Source: Streptosporangium nondiastaticum (GTDB lineage Bacteria > Actinomycetota > Actinomycetes > Streptomycetales > Streptomycetaceae). Taken from it: 64,000 nucleotides of DNA. Below, piece by piece: positions 49,996-58,939 of this stretch. A program made the translations under genes and the position numbers. The notes below the pieces were generated by a model. The model ran no database searches. It saw only the letters and a program-made list of their open reading frames with translations, and had not been told where the DNA came from. The stretch covers positions 40,821 to 104,820 of the forward strand of contig NZ_PXWG01000012.1 of the NCBI RefSeq assembly GCF_003011965.1, in the 5' to 3' direction. Within the stretch, counting starts at the first letter, position 1, and each line of letters begins with the position of its first letter.

Positions 49996-50489
49996 ATGAC
50001 CGTCTTGGACAGTGCGCCCGTGAGGACGACGACACCGCCGGACATCGTGTGCACCGTGCTCGAACAGCAGCGCCACGGCCGCCCGGTGGGGCGTGACCGG
50101 TACACGATCAGCGAAGTCGCGGGCTGCACGGGGCTGTCGGTCCACACGCTGCGCTGGTACGAGCGGATCGGGCTGATGCCGCACGTGGACCGCTCGCACA
50201 CCGGCCAGCGCCGCTACACCGACCGTGACCTGGACTGGCTGGACCTGGTGGGGCGGCTCCGGCTGACCGGCATGCCGGTGGCGGACATGGTCCGTTACGC
50301 ACGGCTCGTCCGCGAGGGCGAGCACACCATGGCGGAGCGGGAAGAGCTGCTGACCGCGCACCGCGAGGACGTCCAAAAGCGCATCGCGGAGCTGCGGAGC
50401 ACCCTCGAAGTGCTCGACTACAAGATCGACATCTATGCCGACGCCCGCCGCCGGGCCGAGGCCGCCGCCGAAGGGGCCCTGAAGCACTG

Positions 50490-50490
<1 letters not shown>
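49996..50490 (+). CDS. MerR-family transcriptional regulator
   Basis: 164 aa. The MerR DNA-binding domain begins after about 33 residues: YTISEVAGCTGLSVHTLRWYERIGL, with the wing RRYTDRDLDWLDL. A coiled-coil dimerisation helix follows. There is no Cys cluster for metals; the family of aldehyde/redox-responsive MerR proteins (AdhR-like) is a better fit. RBS GGGGGAAGG. Its stop overlaps the ATG of the aldo/keto reductase gene by one base. A MerR-type promoter with a 19-bp spacer lies upstream. Confidence 0.93.
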
Positions 50491-51512
<1,022 letters not shown>

Positions 51513-51543
51513 CACCCACCACGCACCGCGGGCCCGGCGCCCG

Positions 51544-51574
51544 GGCGGGCGGTGACGCACCGTCACCGCCCGCC
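51544..51574. terminator. Bidirectional terminator between AKR and response regulator genes
   Basis: A perfect 14-bp stem (51544-51557 with 51561-51574) and a CAC loop. The stop codon of the leftward response-regulator gene lies inside the right arm. Confidence 0.8.
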
Positions 51575-52243
51575 GGGGGCCACCAGTCCCGACTCGTAGG
51601 CGAAGATCACCGCCTGGGCGCGGTCGCGCAGGTCCAGCTTGGCCAGGACCCTGCCGATGTGCGTCTTGACGGTCTGCTCGGCCAGCACCAGTTCGGCCGC
51701 GATCTCCTGGTTGGACAGCCCGCGGGCGATGAGCTCCAGGACCTCGGTCTCGCGCGGGGTGAGCCCGTTCAGCCGCAGCGCCGGGCCGCCCTTGCGCGGC
51801 GCCGGGCGCTGCTTGGCGAAGTCCGCGATCAGACGGCGCGTCACGGACGGGGCCAGCAGGGCCTCCCCGGCGGCCACGACCCGCACGGCCGAGATCAGGT
51901 CCGCGGGAGGCGCGTCCTTCAGCAGGAAGCCCGACGCGCCCGCGCGCAGCGCCTCGTACACGTAGTCGTCGACGTCGAAGGTCGTCAGCATCAGCACCTT
52001 CGGACGGTGCGTCACGCCGGGCGGCGGGGAGAGGAGCTGCCGCGCCGCCTCCAGCCCGTCCATCTCCGGCATGCGGACGTCCATCAGCACGACGTCCGGG
52101 TGGGTGCGGCGGCTGACGTCCACGCCCTGCTTCCCGTCCGCCGCGTCGCCGACGACGTCGATGTCGGGCTGGGCGGCCAGCAGCGCGGCGAAACCCGCCC
52201 GCACCATGGCCTGGTCGTCGACGATGATCACCTTGATGGTCAT
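51563..52243 (-). CDS. NarL/LuxR-type response regulator
   Basis: 226 aa. The receiver domain has IIVDDQAMVRAGF (acidic pair), the phospho-acceptor Asp in VVLMDVRMPEMDG and the switch Lys in FLLKDAPP. The C-terminal LuxR helix-turn-helix is LTPRETEVLELIARGLSNQEI, then KTHIGRVLAKL. ATG 52243 overlaps the kinase stop (ATGA). It receives phosphate from the adjacent histidine kinase. Target genes unknown. Confidence 0.95.
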   Translation of the reverse strand: MTIKVIIVDDQAMVRAGFAALLAAQPDIDVVGDAADGKQGVDVSRRTHPDVVLMDVRMPEMDGLEAARQLLSPPPGVTHRPKVLMLTTFDVDDYVYEALRAGASGFLLKDAPPADLISAVRVVAAGEALLAPSVTRRLIADFAKQRPAPRKGGPALRLNGLTPRETEVLELIARGLSNQEIAAELVLAEQTVKTHIGRVLAKLDLRDRAQAVIFAYESGLVAPGGR

Positions 52244-53568
52244 GGCGAAACGGAGTCCTCTGCGTCTGCGTCCGGTGCTGTCGTGAACGGGAGCCGGGCC
52301 GCGACGCGGAAGCCGCCGTCCGGCAGCGGGCCGGTGTCGAGCGTGCCGCCGACCAGCCGGACCCGCTCCCGCATGCCGACCAGGCCGTGACCCGTGCCGC
52401 CGGTCTCCACCGGCCGGGCGTCCCGGTCGGCTGCGGCGGCGTTCACGACCAGCACCATAAGGCCCGTGCCGGCGTCGTCCACCGAGACCGACACCCGCGT
52501 GGCCGCGCCCGGCGCGTGCCGGACGACATTGGCCAGGGCCTCCTGCACGATCCGGTACGCGGAGAGGTCCACGGTCTGCGGCACCGCCTCCGGCAGCGGA
52601 TCCGGCATGGCCAGCTCCACCGGCAGCCCGGATCGCACGGTCCCCTCGACCAGCTGCGGGATCCGGGCCACCCCCGGCTGCGGCGCCCGCTCGGCGCCGC
52701 CGCCCGCGCCGGAGGCGTCCTCGCTGCGCAGCACCCCCAGCAGCCGCCGCATCTCGGTCAGCGACTCCCGCGCCGTCGCGGCGATCGTGCCGAACTCCTC
52801 GCGCGCCTCCTCGGGCAGGCCCGCGAGCCGGTACGGGGCGCTGTCCGCCTGCACGGTGATCACCGACATGTGGTGGGCGACGACGTCGTGCAGCTCGCGG
52901 GCGATGCGCGTGCGCTCCTCCAGCAGGGTGCGCCGGGCCCGCTCGGCCTCGCTGATCGTCTCCTGCTCGGCGAGCGCCCGCCGCGCGTCCCCGCGCTCGC
53001 GCAGCGCCCCGGCCAGCAGCATCAGCATGCCGCCGACCACGAACAGCGTCACCCAGACGCCGGAGGAGCTGCGGTCGGGCGACACGCCCCGCAGGACCGC
53101 GCCCGCGACGCCGGTGGCCAGCCAGACGGCGACGAGCGTCGGGCGGCGCTCCCGCATGCCGACCGCGAGCATCAGCAGCAGCAGGCCGATGACGGTCGGG
53201 GGCGGCCACGGCCAGGGCCAGTCGCGGTTCACGGGCTCGGACAGGACGGCCACCGCCGCGGCGACGCTCGCCGCGAAGGCGATCGCCCAGGCGAGCAGGG
53301 GCCTGCGGACGGCGACGAGCAGCGGCACGGCCTGGGCGACGGCGAGGGACAGCGCGAGGCCGAAGCCCAGGCCGAACTCGTTCGTCAGCACGTTGGCGGA
53401 CAGCGGCAGCAGCAGGGCGGTGAACAGCGCGGCGACCACGAAGGGCAGCTTCCGCACCCAGCGGCGGCGCGACCGGCCGCCCAGCGGTACGGGCGGCCCG
53501 GCGGGCGTGCAGACGTCGATCGCGTAGGCGCGCGCGCGGGCGAGGGGGGCGGGGAGTGACTGGGGCAT
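52240..53568 (-). CDS. NarL-family sensor histidine kinase
   Basis: 442 aa. The N-terminal half has about five to six membrane helices (LPFVVAALFTALLLPLSANV onward). The HisKA_3 dimerisation box is RIARELHDVVAHHMSVI (phospho-His), and the ATPase part has VQEALANVVRHA and GHGLVGMRERV. There is no large extracytoplasmic sensor, so it may sense membrane state. ATG 53568 begins the operon with the response regulator. Confidence 0.93.
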   Translation of the reverse strand: MPQSLPAPLARARAYAIDVCTPAGPPVPLGGRSRRRWVRKLPFVVAALFTALLLPLSANVLTNEFGLGFGLALSLAVAQAVPLLVAVRRPLLAWAIAFAASVAAAVAVLSEPVNRDWPWPWPPPTVIGLLLLMLAVGMRERRPTLVAVWLATGVAGAVLRGVSPDRSSSGVWVTLFVVGGMLMLLAGALRERGDARRALAEQETISEAERARRTLLEERTRIARELHDVVAHHMSVITVQADSAPYRLAGLPEEAREEFGTIAATARESLTEMRRLLGVLRSEDASGAGGGAERAPQPGVARIPQLVEGTVRSGLPVELAMPDPLPEAVPQTVDLSAYRIVQEALANVVRHAPGAATRVSVSVDDAGTGLMVLVVNAAAADRDARPVETGGTGHGLVGMRERVRLVGGTLDTGPLPDGGFRVAARLPFTTAPDADAEDSVSP

Positions 53569-53665
53569 GACCCCTTCACCCTAGGCCGCGGCCCGCGCGC
53601 GGGCGTCACACCGTGGTGGGGGCTTGCGGGTCATACCGGGGTAGCACCGGTAGCGGGGCTCCCGG

Positions 53666-54526
53666 TCACAGCTCGGCCAGGAGCTGGGCCTTCTTCGCGC
53701 TGAACTCGTCGTCGGTCAGGAGCCCCGCGTCGTGCAGCGCGCCCAGGTGGCGGATGCGGTCGGCGATGCCGCCCGGGTCCGGGCGGGCGGCGGGCACGCG
53801 CGCGGCCGGCGCGCTGGGGGCCGCGGCGCGGACCGCTTCGAGGACGGCCGCGCCGAAGGGCAACGACTCGTGCAGCAGGCCGTAGCCCATGCCGAAGACG
53901 ACGGCCGCCGGATCCTGGTCGGCAGGGCCGGACGGCTGGTCCTCGCCGCCGCGCGGCACGAGCCGCAGATGGCCGCCGGCGAGCTCCGGGGAGCGCCACT
54001 CGACGCCCGAGAGCTCCTCGACGGCGAACCGCTGGTCGCCGGCCTTCCACTTGGCGGACGACGCGCCCGTCCAGAACCAGCGGAAGGCCACCGACCGGCC
54101 GTCGAAGGAGGCCTTGCCGTCGTAGGCCTTGAAGGACGGCGGGGGAACGGGCGCCGCGACGAGCGGGCGCAGGGCGGGATCGGCCGCGTCCGGGCCGAGG
54201 GCGGCCCGTATCTCGTCCGCGTAGTACTCGGCGAGGGCGTCGCGCTGCTCGGGCAGCACCAGCCGGTACGGGTCGGTGCTCTCCTTGAGCTGGCCGTCCG
54301 CGACATCCATCAGCGGATCGGCGCCCGGTCTCGGCACCGCGCGCAGCACCACCGTCCCGCGCCTTCCCGGGGCCAGTTCGACGGCCGCGAGCGCCTCGTA
54401 GGGGATGCGTCGCTCACCGAGCGCCTGGAGCAGCTTCGGCGTGCGGATCCCCCGTTCGAAGCGGATGAGCACGGAGTCGGTGTCGAACTCCCAGACGGTG
54501 TGGAAACCCGTCAGCACATCACCCAT
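53666..54526 (-). CDS. DUF4429 protein with C-terminal SHOCT domain
   Basis: 286 aa. The start GDVLTGFHTVWEFDTDSVLI is typical of DUF4429 and is followed by a second copy (FKAYDGKASFDGRSVAFRW). The last 35 residues form a SHOCT motif (RIRHLGALHDAGLLTDDEF), a short oligomerisation element. Function unknown. I chose the ATG at 54526: TACGAT on the coding strand ends seven bases before it, giving a leaderless start; ATG 54535 overlaps this -10. Confidence 0.85.
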   Translation of the reverse strand: MGDVLTGFHTVWEFDTDSVLIRFERGIRTPKLLQALGERRIPYEALAAVELAPGRRGTVVLRAVPRPGADPLMDVADGQLKESTDPYRLVLPEQRDALAEYYADEIRAALGPDAADPALRPLVAAPVPPPSFKAYDGKASFDGRSVAFRWFWTGASSAKWKAGDQRFAVEELSGVEWRSPELAGGHLRLVPRGGEDQPSGPADQDPAAVVFGMGYGLLHESLPFGAAVLEAVRAAAPSAPAARVPAARPDPGGIADRIRHLGALHDAGLLTDDEFSAKKAQLLAEL

Positions 54527-54631
54527 GCCCGTCATCGTATGCGGCGCCCGCCCGCGCGTCCCCCCGCGGGGAACGATGGGCTACGCGCGTTGCCCGTACG
54601 TACGGCTTGGCGGAGACCGCGCCGCGCCGGG

Positions 54632-55852
54632 CTACACGCCCGCCGTGCAGCTTCCGCCGCCGTCGGCGCAGCTGACCGTCGACGGCGCGCCGACGCCGAT
54701 GCCCGCGAAGTTGGCGAGGCTCGTCGTGCCGGGCTCGAAGTAGCCGGCGTGGCCCTCCGCGCCGCGGGCGGACATCACGCGCGCGCCGAAGCCCTGCGAG
54801 ACGGGGTCGGCGCCGTGGCCGAGGCCGCCGACCTCCAGGTGGGGCACGCCTTGGATCCAGTCGTCCGGGTCGCGCATGGCCCATATCCGGGCGCTGGTCC
54901 GCAGCTCGGAGACGTGGTCGGCGCGCATCCCGGGGCTGCCGGCGACGGCGACGTCGGTGACGCGCGGGGACAGGTCGCGCGCGGCGACGCCGCACACCAC
55001 CGAGCCGTAGCTGTGGCAGACGAGGGCGACCCGGGAGTCGCCGGGCAGCGCGCGGACCGCGGCGCGCAGCCGCAGCGCGCCCTCGGCGGCGAGCTTGCCG
55101 GTGGCGGCGTCCATGCCGACGCCGGCGGGCGAGGTGTAGTCGGCCCAGGCGATGACGGCCGTACGGGTGCCGGGGGCGGCCTTGCGCTCGGCGGCGTAGA
55201 GGGAGCGGGCCATGCCGACGGGGGCGCTGTAGGAGCGCTGGGACTTCTCGAAGGTGAGCAGGTTGGTGTCGACGCCGGGGACGACGACGGAGACCCGCTG
55301 GGCCCGGTCGAGGTCGCCGATGACCTCCGCGACCCGGCCGTCGCCGGTGGGATCGAAGGCGAGGATCTGCCGCCCGTCCTGCTGCAGGGACTCGAAGCGG
55401 TGCATGCGGCGCAGCGCTTCCCGGCGGCCTACGGGGCTGAGGCCGCTCGCGTGGCTGCGGCGCTTCTCGACGGCGCGGGCCTGGTCGAGGGCGGCGCGGT
55501 TGGCGCGGTAGCGCAGGGCGGGCGGGGCGCCGTTGAGGTTGCCGACGACGAGGGGGTACTCGTCGGCGAGCCGCGTCCGCTGGGCCCCGGTGAGGGAGGC
55601 GAAGAAGCGGGCCACGGTGTCGGAGGCCGTCCCGGGGGCCGGCAGCGGGCGGCCCGCTATGGAAGCGTGCAGCCAGGCGCTGAGCGAGACCGTACGGGCG
55701 TCCCCGGCCGCCTTGTGGCTTCTGACGGCCGTCCAGCCGGTCGTGCCGAGCATCACGAAGACCACGGCCAGGGCGAGCAGCGCGCGCCACACGGTGGCCG
55801 TGGTCGTCCACGGTACGGAGGAGGGGGAGCCGAGCTCCGGGAAGGAAGTCAC
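54632..55852 (-). CDS. DUF1023-type alpha/beta hydrolase, membrane-anchored
   Basis: 406 aa. One N-terminal hydrophobic segment (ALLALAVVFVMLGTTGWTAV) anchors or exports the protein. The hydrolase part has the nucleophile elbow LVCHSYGSVVCG and the acid/His region near the C-terminus (GAEGHAGYF). DUF1023 proteins are actinobacterial; activity unknown. It ends with two Cys (VSCADGGGSCTAGV). GTG 55852 follows TAGGGT by eight bases, so leaderless initiation is likely. Confidence 0.87.
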   Translation of the reverse strand: MTSFPELGSPSSVPWTTTATVWRALLALAVVFVMLGTTGWTAVRSHKAAGDARTVSLSAWLHASIAGRPLPAPGTASDTVARFFASLTGAQRTRLADEYPLVVGNLNGAPPALRYRANRAALDQARAVEKRRSHASGLSPVGRREALRRMHRFESLQQDGRQILAFDPTGDGRVAEVIGDLDRAQRVSVVVPGVDTNLLTFEKSQRSYSAPVGMARSLYAAERKAAPGTRTAVIAWADYTSPAGVGMDAATGKLAAEGALRLRAAVRALPGDSRVALVCHSYGSVVCGVAARDLSPRVTDVAVAGSPGMRADHVSELRTSARIWAMRDPDDWIQGVPHLEVGGLGHGADPVSQGFGARVMSARGAEGHAGYFEPGTTSLANFAGIGVGAPSTVSCADGGGSCTAGV

Positions 55853-55895
55853 CGCGAAACACCCTAGGAGAAACCCGGCGGCGACTGCGGAGTCC

Positions 55896-55909
55896 GTGAG
55901 CTATCTCAC
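55896..55909 (-). terminator. Small dyad GTGAG-N4-CTCAC after the TetR gene
   Basis: Five-base arms with a CTAT loop lie between the TetR stop (55951) and the hydrolase start (55852). It is either a weak terminator or an operator for the hydrolase gene; the sequence does not decide. Confidence 0.3.
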
Positions 55910-55950
55910 GTTTGAGTGGGGGGAATTGGGCACAAGCGTGGTTTTCTCGA

Positions 55951-56613
55951 TCAAGCGCGCCAGTTTTCCGCCAATGCCGGACCCAGCTGGTCCAGATAGG
56001 CCACGGTGAGCTCCCGGAGATCGTCCAGGCCGCCCTCCCCGCGCTCGCCCCAGGCCCGCGTGGTGACGCGCATCACCCCGGCGAACGCGGCCACCAGGAC
56101 GTGCGGCCGGGGGTCGGTCCGCGGATCCAGCCCTTCGCGCCGGGCGATCTCCAGGGCGAGGAGCTCCTCCACCTCCGAGAGCGAGCGCAGCCGCGCCGCC
56201 AGCAGCTGGGGCGTCGACTCGATCAGCCGGTACGTGCACAGGAACAGCTCCAGCGGCACGACCGCCTCGATGACGGCGCGCGCGCCGTCCCACGTGCCGA
56301 GGACGGCCCCGCGCAGGGCGGGCAGCGGGGCCTCGGCCGCGGGCCGGGAGCGCAGCGTGGCGAGGAAGAGGTCGTCGACGGCGGTCTGCATCGCCAGCGC
56401 GACCTCCTCCTTGTTCGCGAAGTAGCGGAAGAAGGTGCGCTGGGAGACCTCCGCGGCCTCGGCGATCTCGTCGACGGTGGTGCGCTCGTAGCCCTTGCGG
56501 GCGAACAGCTCCAGGGCGGACCGGATCAGGGTGTCCCGCGTGCGCCGCTTCTTCCGCTCGCGCAGCCCGGACGGCGCCCCCGAGCGGGCCGCCGCACCCT
56601 CGATCGCGTGCAT
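55951..56613 (-). CDS. TetR-family transcriptional regulator
   Basis: 220 aa. The N-terminal helix-turn-helix is RDTLIRSALELFARKGYERTT, then VSQRTFFRYFANKEEV. The all-helical ligand domain follows. It is divergent from an MFS exporter gene, the classical arrangement for a TetR repressor of an efflux pump. ATG 56613 follows GGAGGAGAG. The palindrome at 56696-56705 is a plausible binding site. Confidence 0.93.
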   Translation of the reverse strand: MHAIEGAAARSGAPSGLRERKKRRTRDTLIRSALELFARKGYERTTVDEIAEAAEVSQRTFFRYFANKEEVALAMQTAVDDLFLATLRSRPAAEAPLPALRGAVLGTWDGARAVIEAVVPLELFLCTYRLIESTPQLLAARLRSLSEVEELLALEIARREGLDPRTDPRPHVLVAAFAGVMRVTTRAWGERGEGGLDDLRELTVAYLDQLGPALAENWRA

Positions 56614-56695
56614 GGATCGTCTCTCCTCCGCCACGTTTGTGCTGCTCAGGATAGCCATCCGCGGATATGGCAGACACCGGCGCATGCGGTCGACG

Positions 56696-56705
56696 GCCAA
56701 TTGGC
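56696..56705. promoter_or_regulatory. Candidate TetR operator
   Basis: A perfect 10-bp palindrome GCCAATTGGC lies just upstream of the CATAAT -10 (56715-56720) of the MFS gene, whose ATG follows the -10 by seven bases (leaderless). It stands in the TetR/MFS divergent gap, where a repressor site is expected. Confidence 0.5.
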
Positions 56706-56727
56706 AGGCACTGACATAATTCTCGGC

Positions 56728-58320
56728 ATGACGTCTCAGACCGCTGTCGCCGAGGCGCAGCCGGACCTCGGTTCCCGCAAGGGGTACCGCGGCCACCCCT
56801 GGCTGACCCTCGTTACCGTGGCGATAGGCGTGATGATGGTCGCGCTCGACGGCACGATCGTCGCCGTCGCGAATCCCGTCATCCGGGATGACCTCCACGC
56901 CTCGCTCGCCGATGTCCAGTGGATAACCAACAGCTACCTCCTCGCCCTCGCGGTCGCGCTCATCACCGCGGGCAAGCTGGGTGACCGGTTCGGTCACCGG
57001 CTGACCTTCCTCATAGGTACCACCGGCTTCGCCGCCGCCTCCGGAGCCATCGCGCTCTCCGGCAGCGTGTCGGCCGTCGTCGTCTTCCGGGTCCTCCAGG
57101 GCCTCTGCGGCGCGCTGCTGATGCCGGCCGCGCTCGGCCTGCTGCGCGCCACCTTCCCGGCGAGCAAGCTCAACATGGCCGTCGGCATCTGGGGCATGGT
57201 GATCGGCGCCTCCACCGCCGGCGGCCCCATCCTCGGCGGCGTCCTCGTCGAACACGTCAACTGGCAGTCGGTGTTCTTCATCAACGTGCCGGTCGGTGTC
57301 GTCGCGCTCGTCCTCGGCCTCACCATCCTCAGGGACCACCGGGCCGCCCGGGCCCCGCGTTCCTTCGACCTCCCCGGCATAGGCCTGCTCTCGGCCGGCA
57401 TGTTCTGCCTCGTCTGGGCGCTGATCAAGGCCCGCGACTGGGGCTGGGGCGACGCGAAGACCCTGCTGTTCCTTGCGGGCGCGGCCCTCGCCCTCCTCCT
57501 CTTCGCCTTCTGGGAGACCAGGGCCCGCGAACCGCTGCTGCCGCTGCGGCTCTTCCGCTCCGTGCCGCTGACCGCCGGCACCGTGCTCATGCTGCTGATG
57601 GCGTTCGCCTTCATCGGCGGCCTGTTCTTCGTCACCTTCTACCTGCAGAACGTGCACGGCATGAGCCCCGTCGACTCGGGCCTGCACCTGCTGCCGCTCA
57701 CCGGCATGATGATCGTCGGCTCGCCCGCCGCCGGCGCGCTCATCACCCGCGTGGGGCCGCGGATCCCGCTGGTCGCGGGCATGCTGCTGACCACCGTCGC
57801 CTGCTTCGGCATGGCCCGCCTCGAAGCCGGCTCCGGCACGGGCGTGATGTCGGTGTGGTTCGCCCTCTTCGGGCTCGGCCTCGCCCCGGTCATGGTCGGC
57901 GCCACCGAGGTCATCGTCGGCAACGCCCCGCTGGAGCACGCCGGCGTCGCGGGCGGCCTGCAGCAGGCCGCCATGCAGGTGGGCGGCTCGCTCGGGACGG
58001 CCGTCCTCGGCGCCGTCATGGCCGCCCGCGTCGACGACACGCTGCCCGCCAAATGGGCGGAGTCGGGGCTGCCCGCCGGCACTCCGCAGCAGGCGGCCGG
58101 GGCGGCGGACGCCGTCGCGGTCGGCGTGGCACCGGTGCCGCCCGGGGCGCCGCCGGAGCTCGCGGGGAAGATCACGGACATCGCGCATGACACTTTCGTG
58201 TCAGGGATGAACCTGTCTTTCACCGTCGCGGGCGTCGTCGCGGCCTGTGCCGCCGTGGTCGCGCTGTTCACCAAGCGCGGATCGAACCCCGAGGCGGCGG
58301 CGGGCGCGGCCCACATCTGA
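56728..58320 (+). CDS. MFS drug exporter, DHA2 (14-TMS) family
   Basis: 530 aa with about 14 helices. Motif A appears as GKLGDRFGHRLTF and motif C as GMVIGASTAGGPILGGVL; the first helix carries VALDGTIVAVANPVI, typical of the EmrB/QacA group with its membrane Asp. It should export drugs or toxic metabolites with proton antiport. ATG 56728 is leaderless by position. Probably repressed by the divergent TetR. A perfect terminator hairpin follows at 58345-58367. Confidence 0.93.
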   Translation: MTSQTAVAEAQPDLGSRKGYRGHPWLTLVTVAIGVMMVALDGTIVAVANPVIRDDLHASLADVQWITNSYLLALAVALITAGKLGDRFGHRLTFLIGTTGFAAASGAIALSGSVSAVVVFRVLQGLCGALLMPAALGLLRATFPASKLNMAVGIWGMVIGASTAGGPILGGVLVEHVNWQSVFFINVPVGVVALVLGLTILRDHRAARAPRSFDLPGIGLLSAGMFCLVWALIKARDWGWGDAKTLLFLAGAALALLLFAFWETRAREPLLPLRLFRSVPLTAGTVLMLLMAFAFIGGLFFVTFYLQNVHGMSPVDSGLHLLPLTGMMIVGSPAAGALITRVGPRIPLVAGMLLTTVACFGMARLEAGSGTGVMSVWFALFGLGLAPVMVGATEVIVGNAPLEHAGVAGGLQQAAMQVGGSLGTAVLGAVMAARVDDTLPAKWAESGLPAGTPQQAAGAADAVAVGVAPVPPGAPPELAGKITDIAHDTFVSGMNLSFTVAGVVAACAAVVALFTKRGSNPEAAAGAAHI

Positions 58321-58344
58321 CCCGGACGCACGCCTTCCCCTATC

Positions 58345-58367
58345 AGGGCCCCGCACCGCGGGGCCCT
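58345..58367 (+). terminator. Terminator of the MFS gene
   Basis: A perfect 10-bp stem (58345-58354 with 58358-58367), loop ACC, then CTT. It lies 25 bases after the MFS stop. Confidence 0.85.
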
Positions 58368-58434
58368 CTTGGCACCGGCGGTCACTCCCGTCAGGATGCG
58401 GTGTGCGACAACACCGACACAGGGAGTGATGTTC

Positions 58435-58818
58435 ATGCGTAGGATCCGCACCGTCGCCGCCGCCCTCACCGCATCCGCCGCGCTGGCCCTGCTCTGCGCG
58501 CCCACGGCCGGCGCGGCGGCCGCGGCGGGCAGGGAGCGGCTCGGCCCCTGCGACGCCGGGCAGCTGTGCCTGTGGACGAAGGCCGCATTCCACGGGACGC
58601 GCAGCACGAGCGAGCTCGCGGACATCGGCATCGAGGACTGCGTGACCTTACCGGCGGGCGGCAGCGCGGCGTCCCTCGCCAACCGCACGGGGCGCCCTGT
58701 CACCGCGTATCAGAGCGCTACGTGCGCGGAGACGGGTGAGTTCACCACGTACCCGTCGGGGACGTGGGCGCCGGAGACGCCGTTCACCGTACGGGCGTAC
58801 AAGGTCTGGGAGCACTAG
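58435..58818 (+). CDS. Secreted peptidase-inhibitor family I36 protein
   Basis: 127 aa. The signal peptide (ALTASAALALLCAPTAGAA) is followed by an I36-like domain with the pattern CDAGQLCLWTKAAFHG and four Cys that can form disulfides, as in the Streptomyces metalloprotease inhibitor SMPI. It may inhibit secreted proteases or bind the wall. Codon 72 is TTA (58648-58650), so translation should need the bldA tRNA. AGGGAG lies eight bases before ATG 58435. Confidence 0.85.
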   Translation: MRRIRTVAAALTASAALALLCAPTAGAAAAAGRERLGPCDAGQLCLWTKAAFHGTRSTSELADIGIEDCVTLPAGGSAASLANRTGRPVTAYQSATCAETGEFTTYPSGTWAPETPFTVRAYKVWEH

Positions 58819-58859
58819 CTCCTTCCGGCCCGGCCGGGTGGTGCCGGCCTCAACACAAA

Positions 58860-58904
58860 CTGCCGGTGCCCCCGGCCAGCAGAGCTGGCCGGGGGCACCG
58901 GCAG
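58860..58904. terminator. 20-bp-stem bidirectional terminator, I36 / aceE
   Basis: A perfect 20-bp inverted repeat (58860-58879 with 58885-58904) with a five-base loop, between the convergent I36 and aceE genes. It is the strongest hairpin in the window. Confidence 0.93.
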
Positions 58905-58939
58905 TAGGGCTGTGCGGGGCGAACCCCGGCGGGAGGCGG

